Shown here: piece by piece, positions 34,371 to 44,513 of the stretch
Position numbering within the stretch: the first letter of the stretch is position 1
Layout: each line of letters opens with the position of its first letter
Origin: Nonlabens arenilitoris
Lineage (GTDB): Bacteria; Bacteroidota; Bacteroidia; Flavobacteriales; Flavobacteriaceae
Direction of reading: 5' to 3'
Length of the DNA: 64,000 bases
Assembly: GCF_002954765.1 (NCBI RefSeq)
Contig: NZ_MTPW01000001.1
Coordinates: 1,315,501-1,379,500 of the forward strand
The notes under the pieces: generated by a model
The model's database searches: none
The model's input: only the letters and a program-made list of their open reading frames with translations
What the model was told of the DNA's origin: nothing
Position numbers and translations under genes: made by a program

Positions 34371-36098
34371 ATGCCTATACTTAACGTAGAACCACGCACA
34401 AGAGCCCAAGAAAGTACTAATGCCATTGAACGCATGTATATCACTATGCGACATTTATTTAATCGTGGCTTTTATAAACCTATGGGTGTGAGTGGAGAAT
34501 CATTAAGAGAATCACTACTTACCTTAAGACCAGAAATCTATGGATCTATTGCTGAAGAGAAAATAGAACTAAGCGGTTTACTTTATGTGATGGATCGTTT
34601 ACCAGAAGGTATAGAAGAGTGTTCTTATATCAATTTAACCAGTGATGAAGGTTATCAAGGTTCACATTTTAAAGCTATCATCCCTAAAAAAAGACGTCGC
34701 AACTGTTATCGTATCGATAAGCACCAGATGAATATTGAGGTCACTCGAGGACGCTCAGAAATATATGATATACTGACGCACCTTACTTTTCTTATGATAG
34801 AATCTCATAAGATCATGAAACAGGTTTTAGTAGGTGATAATGGCAGTACTACACGCGACTGGAAATGTCTTGAAGCTGTAATAGGAAAAACTAAACTCAC
34901 ACAACAAGAGAAAGAAGTTGCCGTGACACATGTGGCCACTATTTTGGGACGCACTTTTGAAGAAGTAATGAGTGTTTACAACGATTTTGCAACGTCTAAA
35001 AATCCACATCAGTTTTTAAGTACCATCTATCATTTAGGAAATCTTGCAAAAAAAGAAATTTTAGAAGGAGAAAAGAGATTAGTCACATTCTCTCCTGTTT
35101 TAAGAGAACGTCTAGGTCACCATATTCATGGAGATAAATGGGCGTTACGTATCAAGCAACATTTAGTAGATAACAACTTATTCCATAGGCCATTGCACAT
35201 TATTAGTGCAAACTTGCACAGTGTCATGAATTCACTTTATGGACCTAAAGCGCTCGAGGCAAAACTTAAAAACAACGACCGCATGGAGTTGTTTGCAACA
35301 CTTAGTAATGACGCTGCAAAAAAAGATCGTGACGCTATTAAAAAGCACGCGCTCGCAAATGGAATGTCCTACCTTAAGGATGAAAGTGGTACTAATATAG
35401 ACGTACAGATTTTTGATATGTCTCAGTGTCAGTACATGGATGTAGACTTTTGTTCAGTTAGCTTCCGCGAAAGCGAGGACAACACAAAACCAGTGCTCAT
35501 TGTAATGGATTATGCTTTTGGAGAACAAGCATATGAAACTATGGATGAATTATTAAAACCGTATAAAGATGAGAACGGTAAGCTACATTTAATGAATATG
35601 AAGTCTATCAATATTATGGGTAAGGCTGGTATTCTAGAAGGTGATAAAGGCGATATAATGGTTCCAGATGCACACGTTTTTGAAGGTACTGCAGATAACT
35701 ACCCGTTTAAAAATAAACTAACTAAAAAAGATTTAAAAACTGATGGTATCAATGTAGTAGCTGGCTCTATGGTTACTGTACTAGGTACATCATTACAAAA
35801 TAAAGATTTATTACAGTTTTTCTATAGTTCGAGCTGGCGTGTGATAGGTCTAGAGATGGAAGGTGCCCACTATCAAAAAGCCATACAGGCCGCCTCTAGA
35901 GTGCGTCGCAGTATCAATAAAAAAATTAATGTGCGATATGCTTATTATGCTAGTGATAACCCATTAAAAACGGGTCATACACTCGCTAGTGGTGGACTAG
36001 GTCTTACAGGAGTTAAACCAGTATATGTTATTACTGAAAAAATCCTAGAGCAGATTATGGAAAACAGCATCACACCAGAAATAAGTACAGAAGTATAA
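34371..36098 (+). CDS. DUF6909-like protein with nucleoside-phosphorylase-like C terminus
   Basis: A 575-residue soluble protein. I recall this as a conserved Bacteroidota family (DUF6909), without an assigned function. The N-terminal 270 residues are helical with no known motif. The C-terminal half includes LGTSLQNKDLLQFF, VIGLEMEGAHYQKAI and YYASDNPL; the EMEGA and SDNPL pieces resemble the substrate-binding motifs of purine and uridine phosphorylases and AMP nucleosidase. A role on nucleosides or nucleotides is therefore inferred, with low certainty. It has its own promoter. A degenerate palindrome copy encodes SFRESED near residue 365. Confidence 0.7.
   Translation: MPILNVEPRTRAQESTNAIERMYITMRHLFNRGFYKPMGVSGESLRESLLTLRPEIYGSIAEEKIELSGLLYVMDRLPEGIEECSYINLTSDEGYQGSHFKAIIPKKRRRNCYRIDKHQMNIEVTRGRSEIYDILTHLTFLMIESHKIMKQVLVGDNGSTTRDWKCLEAVIGKTKLTQQEKEVAVTHVATILGRTFEEVMSVYNDFATSKNPHQFLSTIYHLGNLAKKEILEGEKRLVTFSPVLRERLGHHIHGDKWALRIKQHLVDNNLFHRPLHIISANLHSVMNSLYGPKALEAKLKNNDRMELFATLSNDAAKKDRDAIKKHALANGMSYLKDESGTNIDVQIFDMSQCQYMDVDFCSVSFRESEDNTKPVLIVMDYAFGEQAYETMDELLKPYKDENGKLHLMNMKSINIMGKAGILEGDKGDIMVPDAHVFEGTADNYPFKNKLTKKDLKTDGINVVAGSMVTVLGTSLQNKDLLQFFYSSSWRVIGLEMEGAHYQKAIQAASRVRRSINKKINVRYAYYASDNPLKTGHTLASGGLGLTGVKPVYVITEKILEQIMENSITPEISTEV
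35460..35475. repeat. Palindrome copy, two mismatches, inside the DUF6909-like gene
   Basis: AGCTTCCGCGAAAGCG, two bases from consensus, read in the frame giving SFRES rather than AFAKA. Confidence 0.55.
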
Positions 36099-36142
36099 TT
36101 TAAGCTTACTCTTATCGTTTCTAGAAAGAAGTAAACTTCAAT

Positions 36143-36150
36143 TATATTTG
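36143..36150 (+). promoter_or_regulatory. -7 promoter element of the polysaccharide locus
   Basis: TATATTTG, 23 bases before the wzz-like ATG; fits TAnnTTTG exactly. It may drive the following tightly packed genes. Confidence 0.5.
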
Positions 36151-36173
36151 AATAAATAAAACCTTCGTTTTTC

Positions 36174-37211
36174 ATGGAAAACCAACCACAGAATAATCAA
36201 GAGCAAGAAGTAGATTTAGTTCCTGTTTTTGTCTGGATTAGTAATGGATTTAAAAACCTTTTTACCGGTATAGGTAAAGTGTTTAAAGGTATTAGCCATT
36301 TCCTTATCTTATTTCTGATTTTTATTCAGAAAAATTTAATCATCATAGCAATTACCTCTATTGCCGGTATTGCTTTAGGTTGGTATTTAAACTTAAAATC
36401 TAGTGATCAATTTACCGCGCAGGTAGTTGTACAGCCCAATTTTAAAAGTGCTGGACAATTAATTTCTAATATTAATTATTATCAATCATTAGTTGAACAA
36501 GAAGATTTTGAAAAACTAGCCCAAGAACTTAATACTTCTAAGGATAAAACTTCAAAAATCACTTCACTAAGTATACGTCCAGAGTTTAATGATACAGAGT
36601 TGTTAGAAGAGTATGATCAGTTAGCAAGAAAATCTGACACTATGGCTTTAGAAAACTTCAGTTTTGAGGGTTTTAAAGCAGCAAAACGTGATCAAGATTA
36701 TAAATTTCAATTAATTGAAGTAGCGTCTATGGATAGAACTGTTCTTGAAAATGTAATTGATAATGTTATAAAAGTAAAAGAAAACTCCATTATTAAGGCA
36801 GAGCAACAAGCGCTTAAAGAAACAGTAGATTTTGACCTCAAATCTATGAATTATCAGTTGATAGAGCTAGATTCTCTAATCGCAGCTTATCAAACTGCAA
36901 TTAAATCTAGTGATGTTCAAGGTGGAAATGGTACTAACTTATACTTAGGAGATCAAAAACCATCGGAAGCATTAAAAAACCTCTTTGATCAAAAAAGAAA
37001 TCTACTTTATCAAATGTCTAGTGTAAGACAAGATAAGTATAGCTATAACAATACTATTAATGTGATATCTCAATATATCAAAAAAGGTATGATTGAAAAG
37101 AAGCATTATAGACTTAAAGGCGCATTAATAGGTTTAGGATTTGGACTATTAATTGCTCTTTTCCCATTGATTTGGAGGTTTTTGAAAAACTACGAAAAAG
37201 AAAATGCATAA
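36174..37211 (+). CDS. Wzz-type chain-length regulator
   Basis: A 345-residue inner-membrane protein of the Wzz/polysaccharide co-polymerase family. Two membrane helices (about 42-72, LILFLIFIQKNLIIIAITS; and about 312-332, GALIGLGFGLLIALFPL) enclose a large periplasmic coiled region. It sets the number of repeat units made by the Wzy polymerase. It lacks a tyrosine-kinase domain. The short hydrophilic start (MENQPQNNQEQEVDL) is normal. It is first in the polysaccharide locus and overlaps rfbB by 8 bases. Confidence 0.82.
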   Translation: MENQPQNNQEQEVDLVPVFVWISNGFKNLFTGIGKVFKGISHFLILFLIFIQKNLIIIAITSIAGIALGWYLNLKSSDQFTAQVVVQPNFKSAGQLISNINYYQSLVEQEDFEKLAQELNTSKDKTSKITSLSIRPEFNDTELLEEYDQLARKSDTMALENFSFEGFKAAKRDQDYKFQLIEVASMDRTVLENVIDNVIKVKENSIIKAEQQALKETVDFDLKSMNYQLIELDSLIAAYQTAIKSSDVQGGNGTNLYLGDQKPSEALKNLFDQKRNLLYQMSSVRQDKYSYNNTINVISQYIKKGMIEKKHYRLKGALIGLGFGLLIALFPLIWRFLKNYEKENA

Positions 37212-38220
37212 AATATTAGTCACTGGTGGAGCAGGATTTATAGGAAGTAATCTTATAGAATACTTGCTCAACAATACGACTGGCCATATTTATAATTTAG
37301 ATAAGCTTACCTATGCGGCAGACTTAGATTTTGCTCATAATTATCATCACGATCGACTTACCTTTATTAAAGGCGATATATGTAATGCTGCTTTTATAAA
37401 CGATTTATTTCAACAGCATCAATTTAATAAAGTATATCATCTCGCGGCAGAGTCTCATGTAGACAATAGTATAGAAAATCCACAGGTTTTTATTGAAACT
37501 AATGTAAATGGAACTTTTAACCTGTTACATGCGGCATATCATCTATGGATGGAGCAACCACATATTTTTAAGCCATCTTTTCAAAACATGCAACCTAGAT
37601 TTCTTCACATCTCTACAGATGAGGTTTATGGAAGTCTCAAGGATGAAGGTTTTTTCACAGAAACGACTCCTTATGCACCTAGCAGCCCATATAGCGCTAG
37701 TAAAGCATCGAGTGACCATCTAGTCATGAGTTATGTGCATACTTATGGTTTACCTGCTATAATTACTAATTGTAGTAATAATTATGGACCTAGACAGCAT
37801 GACGAGAAATTAATTCCAGTTGTCATAAGAAAAGCATTAAGCGGTGAACCTATTCCCATTTATGGAGATGGGAAAAATGTACGCGATTGGTTATATGTCA
37901 CAGATCATTGTCAAGCATTACATACCGTTTTAGAAAATGCAAGTGCTGGAGAAAATTATAATGTAGGTGGGAAAAACGAAATAAGAAATATAGATATTGC
38001 AAATCATATATGCAGTATATTAGATGAGGTACAGCCTCGTAAGGATGGACAACCTTATGCAGCACAAATTACTTATGTAAAAGATCGACCTGGTCATGAC
38101 TATCGTTATGCTATTGACCCATCTAAAATTGAAAAAGATCTTCAATGGCAACCAGCAGAAACCTTTAAGTCTGGAATCAAAAAAACAGTAGAATGGTATT
38201 TCAAAAAATATAATTTATGA
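37204..38220 (+). CDS. rfbB: dTDP-glucose 4,6-dehydratase
   Basis: A 338-residue short-chain dehydrogenase/epimerase enzyme, second step of dTDP-rhamnose synthesis: dTDP-glucose to dTDP-4-keto-6-deoxyglucose. Seen: NAD-binding [14 protein letters not shown] (7-20), [12 protein letters not shown], the catalytic region STDEVYGSL (Asp-Glu, about 136-144) and [11 protein letters not shown] with the catalytic Tyr and Lys (about 164-174), plus [14 protein letters not shown] and [12 protein letters not shown]. It overlaps wzz before it and rfbA after it (4 bases). Confidence 0.96.
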   Translation: MHKILVTGGAGFIGSNLIEYLLNNTTGHIYNLDKLTYAADLDFAHNYHHDRLTFIKGDICNAAFINDLFQQHQFNKVYHLAAESHVDNSIENPQVFIETNVNGTFNLLHAAYHLWMEQPHIFKPSFQNMQPRFLHISTDEVYGSLKDEGFFTETTPYAPSSPYSASKASSDHLVMSYVHTYGLPAIITNCSNNYGPRQHDEKLIPVVIRKALSGEPIPIYGDGKNVRDWLYVTDHCQALHTVLENASAGENYNVGGKNEIRNIDIANHICSILDEVQPRKDGQPYAAQITYVKDRPGHDYRYAIDPSKIEKDLQWQPAETFKSGIKKTVEWYFKKYNL

Positions 38221-39080
38221 AAGGAATAGTTCTAGCCGGTGGTAGTGGTACTAGACTGCATCCACTTACTTTAAGTGTGAGTAAGCAGTTAATGCCTATC
38301 TATGATAAGCCTATGATATATTATCCTATCTCAACTTTAATGAGTGCTGGAATACAAGAAATATTAATCATTTCTACGCCACAAGATCAACCACTTTTCA
38401 AAAATTTATTAGGCGATGGATCTCAATTGGGCTGTAGGTTTGAATATGCCGTTCAAGAAAACCCTAATGGTCTGGCAGAAGCGTTTATAATAGGTGCTGA
38501 TTTCATAGGAAAAGATAGTGTAGCTTTAATTTTAGGAGATAATATTTTCTATGGAACAGGTCTTGAAAAAGCACTTCAAGACAGTATAGATCCTGACGGT
38601 GGAGTCATCTTTGCCTATCACGTAAATGATCCACAACGCTATGGTGTGGTAGACTTTGATGAAAATATGCGAGTAACCAGCATAGAAGAAAAACCTCAAG
38701 ATCCTAGATCTAACTATGCTGTCCCTGGGATATATTTCTATGATAATGAGGTAGTAGAAATTGCAAAATATATACAACCATCACATCGTGGTGAATTAGA
38801 AATTACAGACGTCAATAACGTATACCTTAATCGAGGCAGACTTAAAGTAAATGTGCTCGATCAAGGAACTGCCTGGCTCGATACAGGTACTTTCGAATCC
38901 TTAATGCAAGCCAGTCAGTTTGTACAAGTAATCGAACAGCGTCAAGGCTTAAAAATAGGCTCCATAGAAGAAGTAGCTTATCGTAAACGATATATTGAGA
39001 AGCAACAACTCAAAAACCTCGCAGAACCACTTGTAAAAAGCGGTTATGGAGATTATTTGATGAGACTTACAGAGAAATGA
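38217..39080 (+). CDS. rfbA: Glucose-1-phosphate thymidylyltransferase
   Basis: A 287-residue nucleotidyltransferase that joins glucose 1-phosphate and dTTP to give dTDP-glucose, the first step of dTDP-rhamnose synthesis. Seen: the nucleotide loop [13 protein letters not shown] (6-18), [28 protein letters not shown] (about 105-113) and [20 protein letters not shown]. Length is typical. It overlaps rfbB and rfbC by 4 bases each (ATGA), so the products are made in step. Confidence 0.97.
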   Translation: MKGIVLAGGSGTRLHPLTLSVSKQLMPIYDKPMIYYPISTLMSAGIQEILIISTPQDQPLFKNLLGDGSQLGCRFEYAVQENPNGLAEAFIIGADFIGKDSVALILGDNIFYGTGLEKALQDSIDPDGGVIFAYHVNDPQRYGVVDFDENMRVTSIEEKPQDPRSNYAVPGIYFYDNEVVEIAKYIQPSHRGELEITDVNNVYLNRGRLKVNVLDQGTAWLDTGTFESLMQASQFVQVIEQRQGLKIGSIEEVAYRKRYIEKQQLKNLAEPLVKSGYGDYLMRLTEK

Positions 39081-39613
39081 TTGTAAAAGAAACTCCGTTA
39101 AAAGACTGCTATATCATCGAGCCACCTGTTTTCGGTGATGATCGCGGTTATTTCAGTATTAGACACGATAAATACGCTTTCGCAAAAGCGTTTCCTAACC
39201 ATCCACCATTTGTATTACATAACGAGTCCTTTTCAAGCTATGGAGTGCTACGTGGTTTACATCTACAAAAAGGAGATGCTGCTCAAGCAAAGCTAGTGCG
39301 TTGCGTACAAGGTAAAATTCTTGATGTAGCAGTAGATTACAGACCAGATTCTCCATCCTTTTTAAAACATTTCACCATTGAATTAAGTGGTGATAATCAT
39401 AAACAACTTTTAGTTCCTAGAGGATTCCTGCATGGCTTTTCTGTCCTTTCAGATATAGCAATCGTTAATTATCAAGTAGATAACACTTACCAACCAGAGA
39501 CTGAATTTGGGATACGATATGACGACCCAACGTTAAATATAGATTGGCAATTACCAGATAGTGCTGTTTTACTATCTGAAAAAGATGAAAAATTAGATTT
39601 TTTAAAATTATAA
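39077..39613 (+). CDS. rfbC: dTDP-4-dehydrorhamnose 3,5-epimerase
   Basis: A 178-residue cupin-fold epimerase, third step of dTDP-rhamnose synthesis. Seen: the N-terminal [33 protein letters not shown] (about 55-75, active-site His in LHLQ), [13 protein letters not shown], and the late [15 protein letters not shown]. It carries a one-mismatch copy of the genome palindrome at 39175-39190, encoding YAFAKAFPN. It is followed by a 31-base gap that holds a dispersed repeat before rfbD. Confidence 0.95.
   Translation: MIVKETPLKDCYIIEPPVFGDDRGYFSIRHDKYAFAKAFPNHPPFVLHNESFSSYGVLRGLHLQKGDAAQAKLVRCVQGKILDVAVDYRPDSPSFLKHFTIELSGDNHKQLLVPRGFLHGFSVLSDIAIVNYQVDNTYQPETEFGIRYDDPTLNIDWQLPDSAVLLSEKDEKLDFLKL
39175..39190. 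repeat. Palindrome copy, one mismatch, inside rfbC
   Basis: CGCTTTCGCAAAAGCG, the same variant as in gltX, encoding AFAKA. Confidence 0.75.
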
Positions 39614-39620
39614 TCAGAAT

Positions 39621-39643
39621 GTCAGTCTGAGCTTGTAGAAGAC
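39621..39643. repeat. Flavobacterial dispersed-repeat-like unit
   Basis: GTCAGTCTGAGCTTGTAGAA followed by GAC, with self-complementary ends (GTC...GAC). It resembles the intergenic repeats of the GTCAGTCTGAGCTTGTCGAAG type that I recall from many Bacteroidota genomes. It fills the gap between rfbC and rfbD. Confidence 0.45.
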
Positions 39644-39644
39644 G

Positions 39645-40502
39645 ATGTTTGACAAATACAAACCCTTGAAAAAAATTCTCATTACAGGAGCAAACGGTAT
39701 GTTAGCTACAGCGATCAAAAACGCTTTATCTGGTTGTGAAGTTTATGCATTTTCAAGTCAAGAATTAGACATCACCTGTTCACAAAGCTTACATAAAAAT
39801 ATAGCAACCATTCTGCCTGATTACATTATTAATTGCGCCGCTTACACAGCCGTAGATCTTGCAGAAACCGAAGAGGAAAAAGCCTTTAAAATAAATGCAC
39901 TTGCAGTTGAGAAAATGGCTCAAATTGCTGAGCAATATCGCGCGACTTTGATACATTTTTCTACAGATTACGTTTTTGATGGAAATGTTTCTAAGCCATA
40001 TGCGGTAGATCATCCTACTCGTCCAGTAAATATTTATGGTGCGAGTAAGTTAGCTGGAGAAAAAGCCATTACTCAAGTAAATGCTAAACATTACATTTTT
40101 AGAATCTCATGGCTCTATGCACCATATGGTAAGAACTTTTTTAATTGGATTGCAGAAACTGATTTGGAAGAGTTAAGCATAGTAAACACACAAACCGGTT
40201 CTCCTACCAGCGCACTAGATGTAGCAGATTTTATGAACCACTTGATTCATAATGACCCTAAAAACTATGGAACCTATCACTTCACCAATCAAGGAGAAAT
40301 GACGTGGTACGCTTTCGCGAAAGCGATAAATCAAAAATTAGATTTAAATAAAACGATCAATCCAGTTGCCACTTTTAAAACCGCTGCAAAACGACCTACT
40401 TACAGTGCGATGGATTGTAAAAAAACAGAACAGGTTTTCAATTATTTAACTCCATCTATTAGCGATGGATTAGATAGGGTAGTGGCTAGGTATAAGTCTT
40501 AA
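39645..40502 (+). CDS. rfbD: dTDP-4-dehydrorhamnose reductase
   Basis: A 285-residue reductase that makes dTDP-L-rhamnose, the last step of the pathway. Seen: [20 protein letters not shown] (nucleotide-binding), [23 protein letters not shown] and YGASKLAGE (catalytic Tyr/Lys), then [15 protein letters not shown]. The start is uncertain: ATG at 39645 adds MFDKYKP, while TTG at 39666 gives the standard start. The extra residues are next to the repeat at 39621 and may reflect its insertion. A perfect palindrome copy encodes YAFAKAINQ near residue 223. Confidence 0.94.
   Translation: MFDKYKPLKKILITGANGMLATAIKNALSGCEVYAFSSQELDITCSQSLHKNIATILPDYIINCAAYTAVDLAETEEEKAFKINALAVEKMAQIAEQYRATLIHFSTDYVFDGNVSKPYAVDHPTRPVNIYGASKLAGEKAITQVNAKHYIFRISWLYAPYGKNFFNWIAETDLEELSIVNTQTGSPTSALDVADFMNHLIHNDPKNYGTYHFTNQGEMTWYAFAKAINQKLDLNKTINPVATFKTAAKRPTYSAMDCKKTEQVFNYLTPSISDGLDRVVARYKS
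40310..40325. repeat. Perfect palindrome copy inside rfbD
   Basis: CGCTTTCGCGAAAGCG read as AFAKA. Confidence 0.9.
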
Positions 40503-40536
40503 GGAAACCTTATTTTTACAGCTTTACAACAAGCAT

Positions 40537-41664
40537 ATGTCTGAAAAGAATCATAAAGTAGCATTAATCACTGGTGTAACCGGTCAAGATGGTGCTTATT
40601 TAAGTGAGTTTTTATTAAAAAAAGGATATGAAGTACACGGTATCAAGCGCCGTGCTTCATTGTTTAATACAGATCGTATTGATCATTTATATCAAGATCC
40701 ACATGAGACTGATGTAAAGTTCAAATTACATTATGGCGATCTTACAGATACCACTAACCTCACTAGAATCATCAAGGAAACTCAGCCAGACGAGATTTAT
40801 AACCTCGCAGCGATGTCACACGTTCAAGTTTCTTTTGAAATGCCAGAATACACCGCAAATGCAGATGGTATAGGTGCGCTACGTATTCTAGAATCTGTAC
40901 GCTTGCTAGGAATGGAAAAGAAGACTAAAGTCTATCAAGCTTCTACATCAGAATTGTATGGTAAGGTGCAAGAGATTCCACAATCAGAAACCACACCATT
41001 CTATCCACGCAGTCCTTATGCTGTCGCAAAAATGTACGCTTACTGGGCAACAGTAAATTACCGTGAAGCTTATGGCATGTTTGCTTGTAATGGGATTCTT
41101 TTCAACCATGAATCTCCAGTACGTGGTGAAACATTTGTGACTCGTAAAATAACACGTGCGACGTCCAAAATCGTAAAAGGTCTCCAGGATAAAGTGTATT
41201 TAGGTAACCTAGATGCTAAAAGAGATTGGGGACATGCTAAAGATTATGTGCGCATGATGTGGATGATCCTACAACACGATGAGCCAGAAGATTGGGTTAT
41301 CGCTACAGGAACGACGACTAGCGTGCGTGACTTTGTACGTATGGCTTTTCAGTACGTAGGTATAGAACTAGAATTTAATGGTGAAGGCGTGGATGAGAAA
41401 GGAACCGTAAAGTCGTGCTCAAATCCAGATTATCAACTAGAAATAGGTAAAGAAGTAGTAGCGGTAGATCCTCGATATTTCCGTCCTACAGAGGTGGATT
41501 TATTAATTGGTGACCCTACTAAAGCCAAAGAAAAACTAGGTTGGGTTCCAGAGATCGCACTTCAAGAACTCGTTAATGACATGATGAAAAGTGATTTACA
41601 TCTCATGTCAAGAGAAGAATATTTAAAAAGTGGTGGTTATAGAATTAACAACTACTTTGAATAA
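40537..41664 (+). CDS. gmd: GDP-mannose 4,6-dehydratase
   Basis: A 375-residue enzyme that turns GDP-mannose into GDP-4-keto-6-deoxymannose. Seen: NADP-binding [19 protein letters not shown] (14-32), [17 protein letters not shown] (Gmd-specific), [13 protein letters not shown], the catalytic [16 protein letters not shown] and [10 protein letters not shown] (Tyr/Lys), and [16 protein letters not shown]. Length is standard. It works with fcl downstream to make GDP-L-fucose. It starts 34 bases after rfbD, and is followed by a 300-base gap. Confidence 0.97.
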   Translation: MSEKNHKVALITGVTGQDGAYLSEFLLKKGYEVHGIKRRASLFNTDRIDHLYQDPHETDVKFKLHYGDLTDTTNLTRIIKETQPDEIYNLAAMSHVQVSFEMPEYTANADGIGALRILESVRLLGMEKKTKVYQASTSELYGKVQEIPQSETTPFYPRSPYAVAKMYAYWATVNYREAYGMFACNGILFNHESPVRGETFVTRKITRATSKIVKGLQDKVYLGNLDAKRDWGHAKDYVRMMWMILQHDEPEDWVIATGTTTSVRDFVRMAFQYVGIELEFNGEGVDEKGTVKSCSNPDYQLEIGKEVVAVDPRYFRPTEVDLLIGDPTKAKEKLGWVPEIALQELVNDMMKSDLHLMSREEYLKSGGYRINNYFE

Positions 41665-41870
41665 TTAAAAACCACTATTTCTGTGATAAAAATGGCCTAA
41701 TAACATAACACGTTAAAAATGAAGTGTGGCGTAGGGATAAGCAAAAATCGTTTTAGTTCAGATATTATGTATTATAGGAAATATTAGTTTTATTCTTGAA
41801 GAATTTAAATATCTAGAAACTTTCTTTTTGCGCCGTAGCAAACAAAATTTTTAGTGTTAGGTTCTTAAGC

Positions 41871-41901
41871 CTTGATTTTTTTGTTTCGTTTTTTTATCAA
41901 G
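41871..41901. repeat. AT-rich inverted repeat in the gmd-fcl gap
   Basis: CTTGAT (41871-41876) and ATCAAG (41896-41901) enclose two T runs around GTTTCG. The 308-base gap 41665-41972 holds no gene that I can support. Its right half resembles AT-rich intergenic filler I recall between genes of other flavobacteria, so a dispersed repeat is possible. Confidence 0.35.
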
Positions 41902-41972
41902 AAAAAAATGAAAGGACAAGTTTTAAAACGAATGATTTTAAACTTTGAGTTACTTAATAAGTGCAAGAAAAA

Positions 41973-43013
41973 ATGAATAAAGATTCAAAAATATACGTCG
42001 CAGGACATCGTGGTCTTGTAGGAAGCGCCATCGTTAGTGAGTTAAAAAAATTAGGTTACACAAATTTTGTTCTTAAAACTCACAAAGAGCTAGACCTTAC
42101 AAATCAACAAGCCACAGCAGACTTTTTTGTAACTGAAAAACCAGAATTCGTCTTTCTTGCAGCGGCGAGTGTAGGTGGTATCGTAGCAAACAACACTTAC
42201 AGGGCAGATTTTATCTATAAAAATCTCATGATTCAAAATAACGTGATCCATCACAGTTATTTGAATGGTGTGAAAAAGTTATTGTTTCTAGGAAGTACCT
42301 GTATCTATCCCAAAATGGCACCACAACCTATGCCAGAGGACAGTTTACTCACCGGTCCACTAGAATATACTAATGAACCTTATGCGGTAGCAAAAATCGC
42401 TGGGATCAAAATGTGTGAGAGCTATAACTTGCAATATGGCACCAATTTTATCTCTGTAATGCCTACTAATTTATATGGTCCTAACGATAATTTTGATTTA
42501 GAGAAATCACATGTACTGCCAGCGCTAATTCGTAAAATGCACCTAGGTAAATTATTAATGGATGGTAATGAGCAGGCATTAATGGATGATTTAGGTGTTG
42601 ATGATATCGCTTTCGCGAAAGCAGAATTACAAAAACACGGTATCACAGAAAATGGCATCGCTTTATGGGGAACTGGCTCACCAAAGCGAGAGTTTCTATG
42701 GTCACATGACATGGCAAAAGCCTGTGTGTACTTGATGGAAAACAAAGACTTTGCTGATGTAAAAGGAAGCGAAAAAGACATAAGAAATACACACCTCAAT
42801 ATAGGAACCGGAGAAGATATCGCTATAAAAGACCTCGCAGAACTGATTAAAAAAACGGTAGGTTATGAAGGAAAGCTAGATTGGGATGCTACAAAACCTG
42901 ACGGCACACCACGTAAGCTTACAGATGTGTCAAAACTGCATGAATTAGGTTGGAAACACGAGGTAAATCTAGAAAAAGGTGTGGAGATGATGTATGAAGC
43001 TTATATGAAATAA
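41973..43013 (+). CDS. fcl: GDP-L-fucose synthase
   Basis: A 346-residue epimerase/reductase that makes GDP-L-fucose from the product of Gmd. Seen: [33 protein letters not shown] (about 65-78), [18 protein letters not shown], and [18 protein letters not shown] (Tyr/Lys), then [21 protein letters not shown] at 41973 is preferred to a GTG at 41961. An insert at about 195-222 is usual in Bacteroidota Fcl; the palindrome copy (IAFAKAELQ) lies in this tolerant segment. It ends 9 bases before the MBOAT gene. Confidence 0.96.
   Translation: MNKDSKIYVAGHRGLVGSAIVSELKKLGYTNFVLKTHKELDLTNQQATADFFVTEKPEFVFLAAASVGGIVANNTYRADFIYKNLMIQNNVIHHSYLNGVKKLLFLGSTCIYPKMAPQPMPEDSLLTGPLEYTNEPYAVAKIAGIKMCESYNLQYGTNFISVMPTNLYGPNDNFDLEKSHVLPALIRKMHLGKLLMDGNEQALMDDLGVDDIAFAKAELQKHGITENGIALWGTGSPKREFLWSHDMAKACVYLMENKDFADVKGSEKDIRNTHLNIGTGEDIAIKDLAELIKKTVGYEGKLDWDATKPDGTPRKLTDVSKLHELGWKHEVNLEKGVEMMYEAYMK
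42608..42623. repeat. Palindrome copy, one mismatch, inside fcl
   Basis: CGCTTTCGCGAAAGCA, last base changed, encoding AFAKA. Confidence 0.75.
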
Positions 43014-43022
43014 TCGATACAT

Positions 43023-44513
43023 ATGTCCTTTATTTCCATATCCTATTTATTGTTTTTTCCAGTTATAGCACTGTTATACTATGTGTTACCTCATAAGTTG
43101 AGGTGGATTTTATTATTAGTAGGAAGCTATTTTTTTTACATGTCTTGGAATGTAAAATATGCGCTTTTGATGCTGCTTTCCACAGTAATTACTTATTTGA
43201 GCGGTATTTTAATCAGTAAAGTAAATCAAAGCGAGTTAAGTGAAAAGCTTAAAATAAAAAGGAAGAAGCTATGGCTTACCTTGAGTTTAGTCTCTAATTT
43301 AGGAATCCTTATTTTCTTTAAGTATTTTAATTTTTTGAATTCGGCAGTTGCTGATTTCTTTTCATTAATTCATGTAGAATGGGGCTTTGAAAATATTGAT
43401 GTTTTATTACCTGTAGGTATTTCTTTCTACACTTTTCAGGCTTTAAGTTACTCGTTAGATGTTTATTTTGATAGAATAAAAGCCACGCATCATTTTGGGA
43501 AGTATGCATTATTTGTTTCATTTTTCCCTCAATTAGTCGCAGGTCCTATTGAGCGGTCTTCTCATTTGTTACCTCAACTTGATAAGGTAATTAGCTTTGA
43601 TTATAGTAGAATTAGAAGTGGTTTAGGACTTGTGGTATGGGGAATCTTTAAGAAGGTTGTTATTGCAAATAGGCTTGCTGTAGTTGTAAATCAGGTATAT
43701 AGCGATCCAGGTTCTTATAGTGGTTTTGAGACCATTATTGCAACTATATTTTTCTCATTCCAGATTTACACAGACTTCTCTGCATACACAGATATTGCAC
43801 GTGGTAGTGCTAGAATGCTCGGTTATGATTTAATGAAAAACTTTAATCAGCCTTATTTTGCGACATCAATTCCCGATTTTTGGCGTAGATGGCATATTTC
43901 TTTAACTACTTGGTTTAGAGATTATTTATATATACCATTAGGTGGAAATCGAGTTAGTAAATGGCGATGGTATGTAAATATTATGATCGTTTTCTTGGTG
44001 AGTGGCTTCTGGCATGGAGCAGCTTGGAGTTTTATAATTTGGGGATTACTACACGGGATTTTTCAAATGATAGACTTGTGGACTCAGAAATCAAGACGAA
44101 AAATGAATTCGTTTATGAAAATTAAAGAGAATTCATTTGATGTTTTATTTTTTAAAAGAGTTTGGACCTTTGTTTTAGTAAGCTTTGCTTGGATCTTTTT
44201 TAGAGCAGAAACATTTGAAAAAGCGATGCTAGTAATAAGCAACAGTATGAACCTATCTTTTTATCAATTACTTGATGGCTCAATGTATGAGCTAGGCCTG
44301 GATTCCAAAGATTTTACACTTGCAATCTTACTTATCATAGGATTACTGACTTTCTGGACTATTGATAAAAGGTACCCTATTAGAACGTGGTTATATGGAA
44401 AGCACATGGCTACACGATATATCGTTTACTTATCTACTATTTTCTTTATTTTAATTTTTGGATATTACGGTTCAGAGTATAATGTAGATGAATTTATATA
44501 CTTTCAATTTTAA
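43023..44513 (+). CDS. MBOAT O-acyltransferase (AlgI/PatA-like)
   Basis: A 496-residue inner-membrane protein with about eleven hydrophobic helices. The MBOAT signature is clear: TDFSAYTDIARGSARMLGYDL (about 243-263), NFNQPYFATSIPDFWRRWHI and the catalytic His in GFWHGAAWSFIIWG (about 327-340). In AlgI/PatA/DltB-type systems the protein takes an acyl group across the membrane for transfer to a polysaccharide. The next gene, overlapping by one base, encodes an SGNH-type partner, so the pair likely O-acylates the polymer made by this locus. Confidence 0.92.
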   Translation: MSFISISYLLFFPVIALLYYVLPHKLRWILLLVGSYFFYMSWNVKYALLMLLSTVITYLSGILISKVNQSELSEKLKIKRKKLWLTLSLVSNLGILIFFKYFNFLNSAVADFFSLIHVEWGFENIDVLLPVGISFYTFQALSYSLDVYFDRIKATHHFGKYALFVSFFPQLVAGPIERSSHLLPQLDKVISFDYSRIRSGLGLVVWGIFKKVVIANRLAVVVNQVYSDPGSYSGFETIIATIFFSFQIYTDFSAYTDIARGSARMLGYDLMKNFNQPYFATSIPDFWRRWHISLTTWFRDYLYIPLGGNRVSKWRWYVNIMIVFLVSGFWHGAAWSFIIWGLLHGIFQMIDLWTQKSRRKMNSFMKIKENSFDVLFFKRVWTFVLVSFAWIFFRAETFEKAMLVISNSMNLSFYQLLDGSMYELGLDSKDFTLAILLIIGLLTFWTIDKRYPIRTWLYGKHMATRYIVYLSTIFFILIFGYYGSEYNVDEFIYFQF

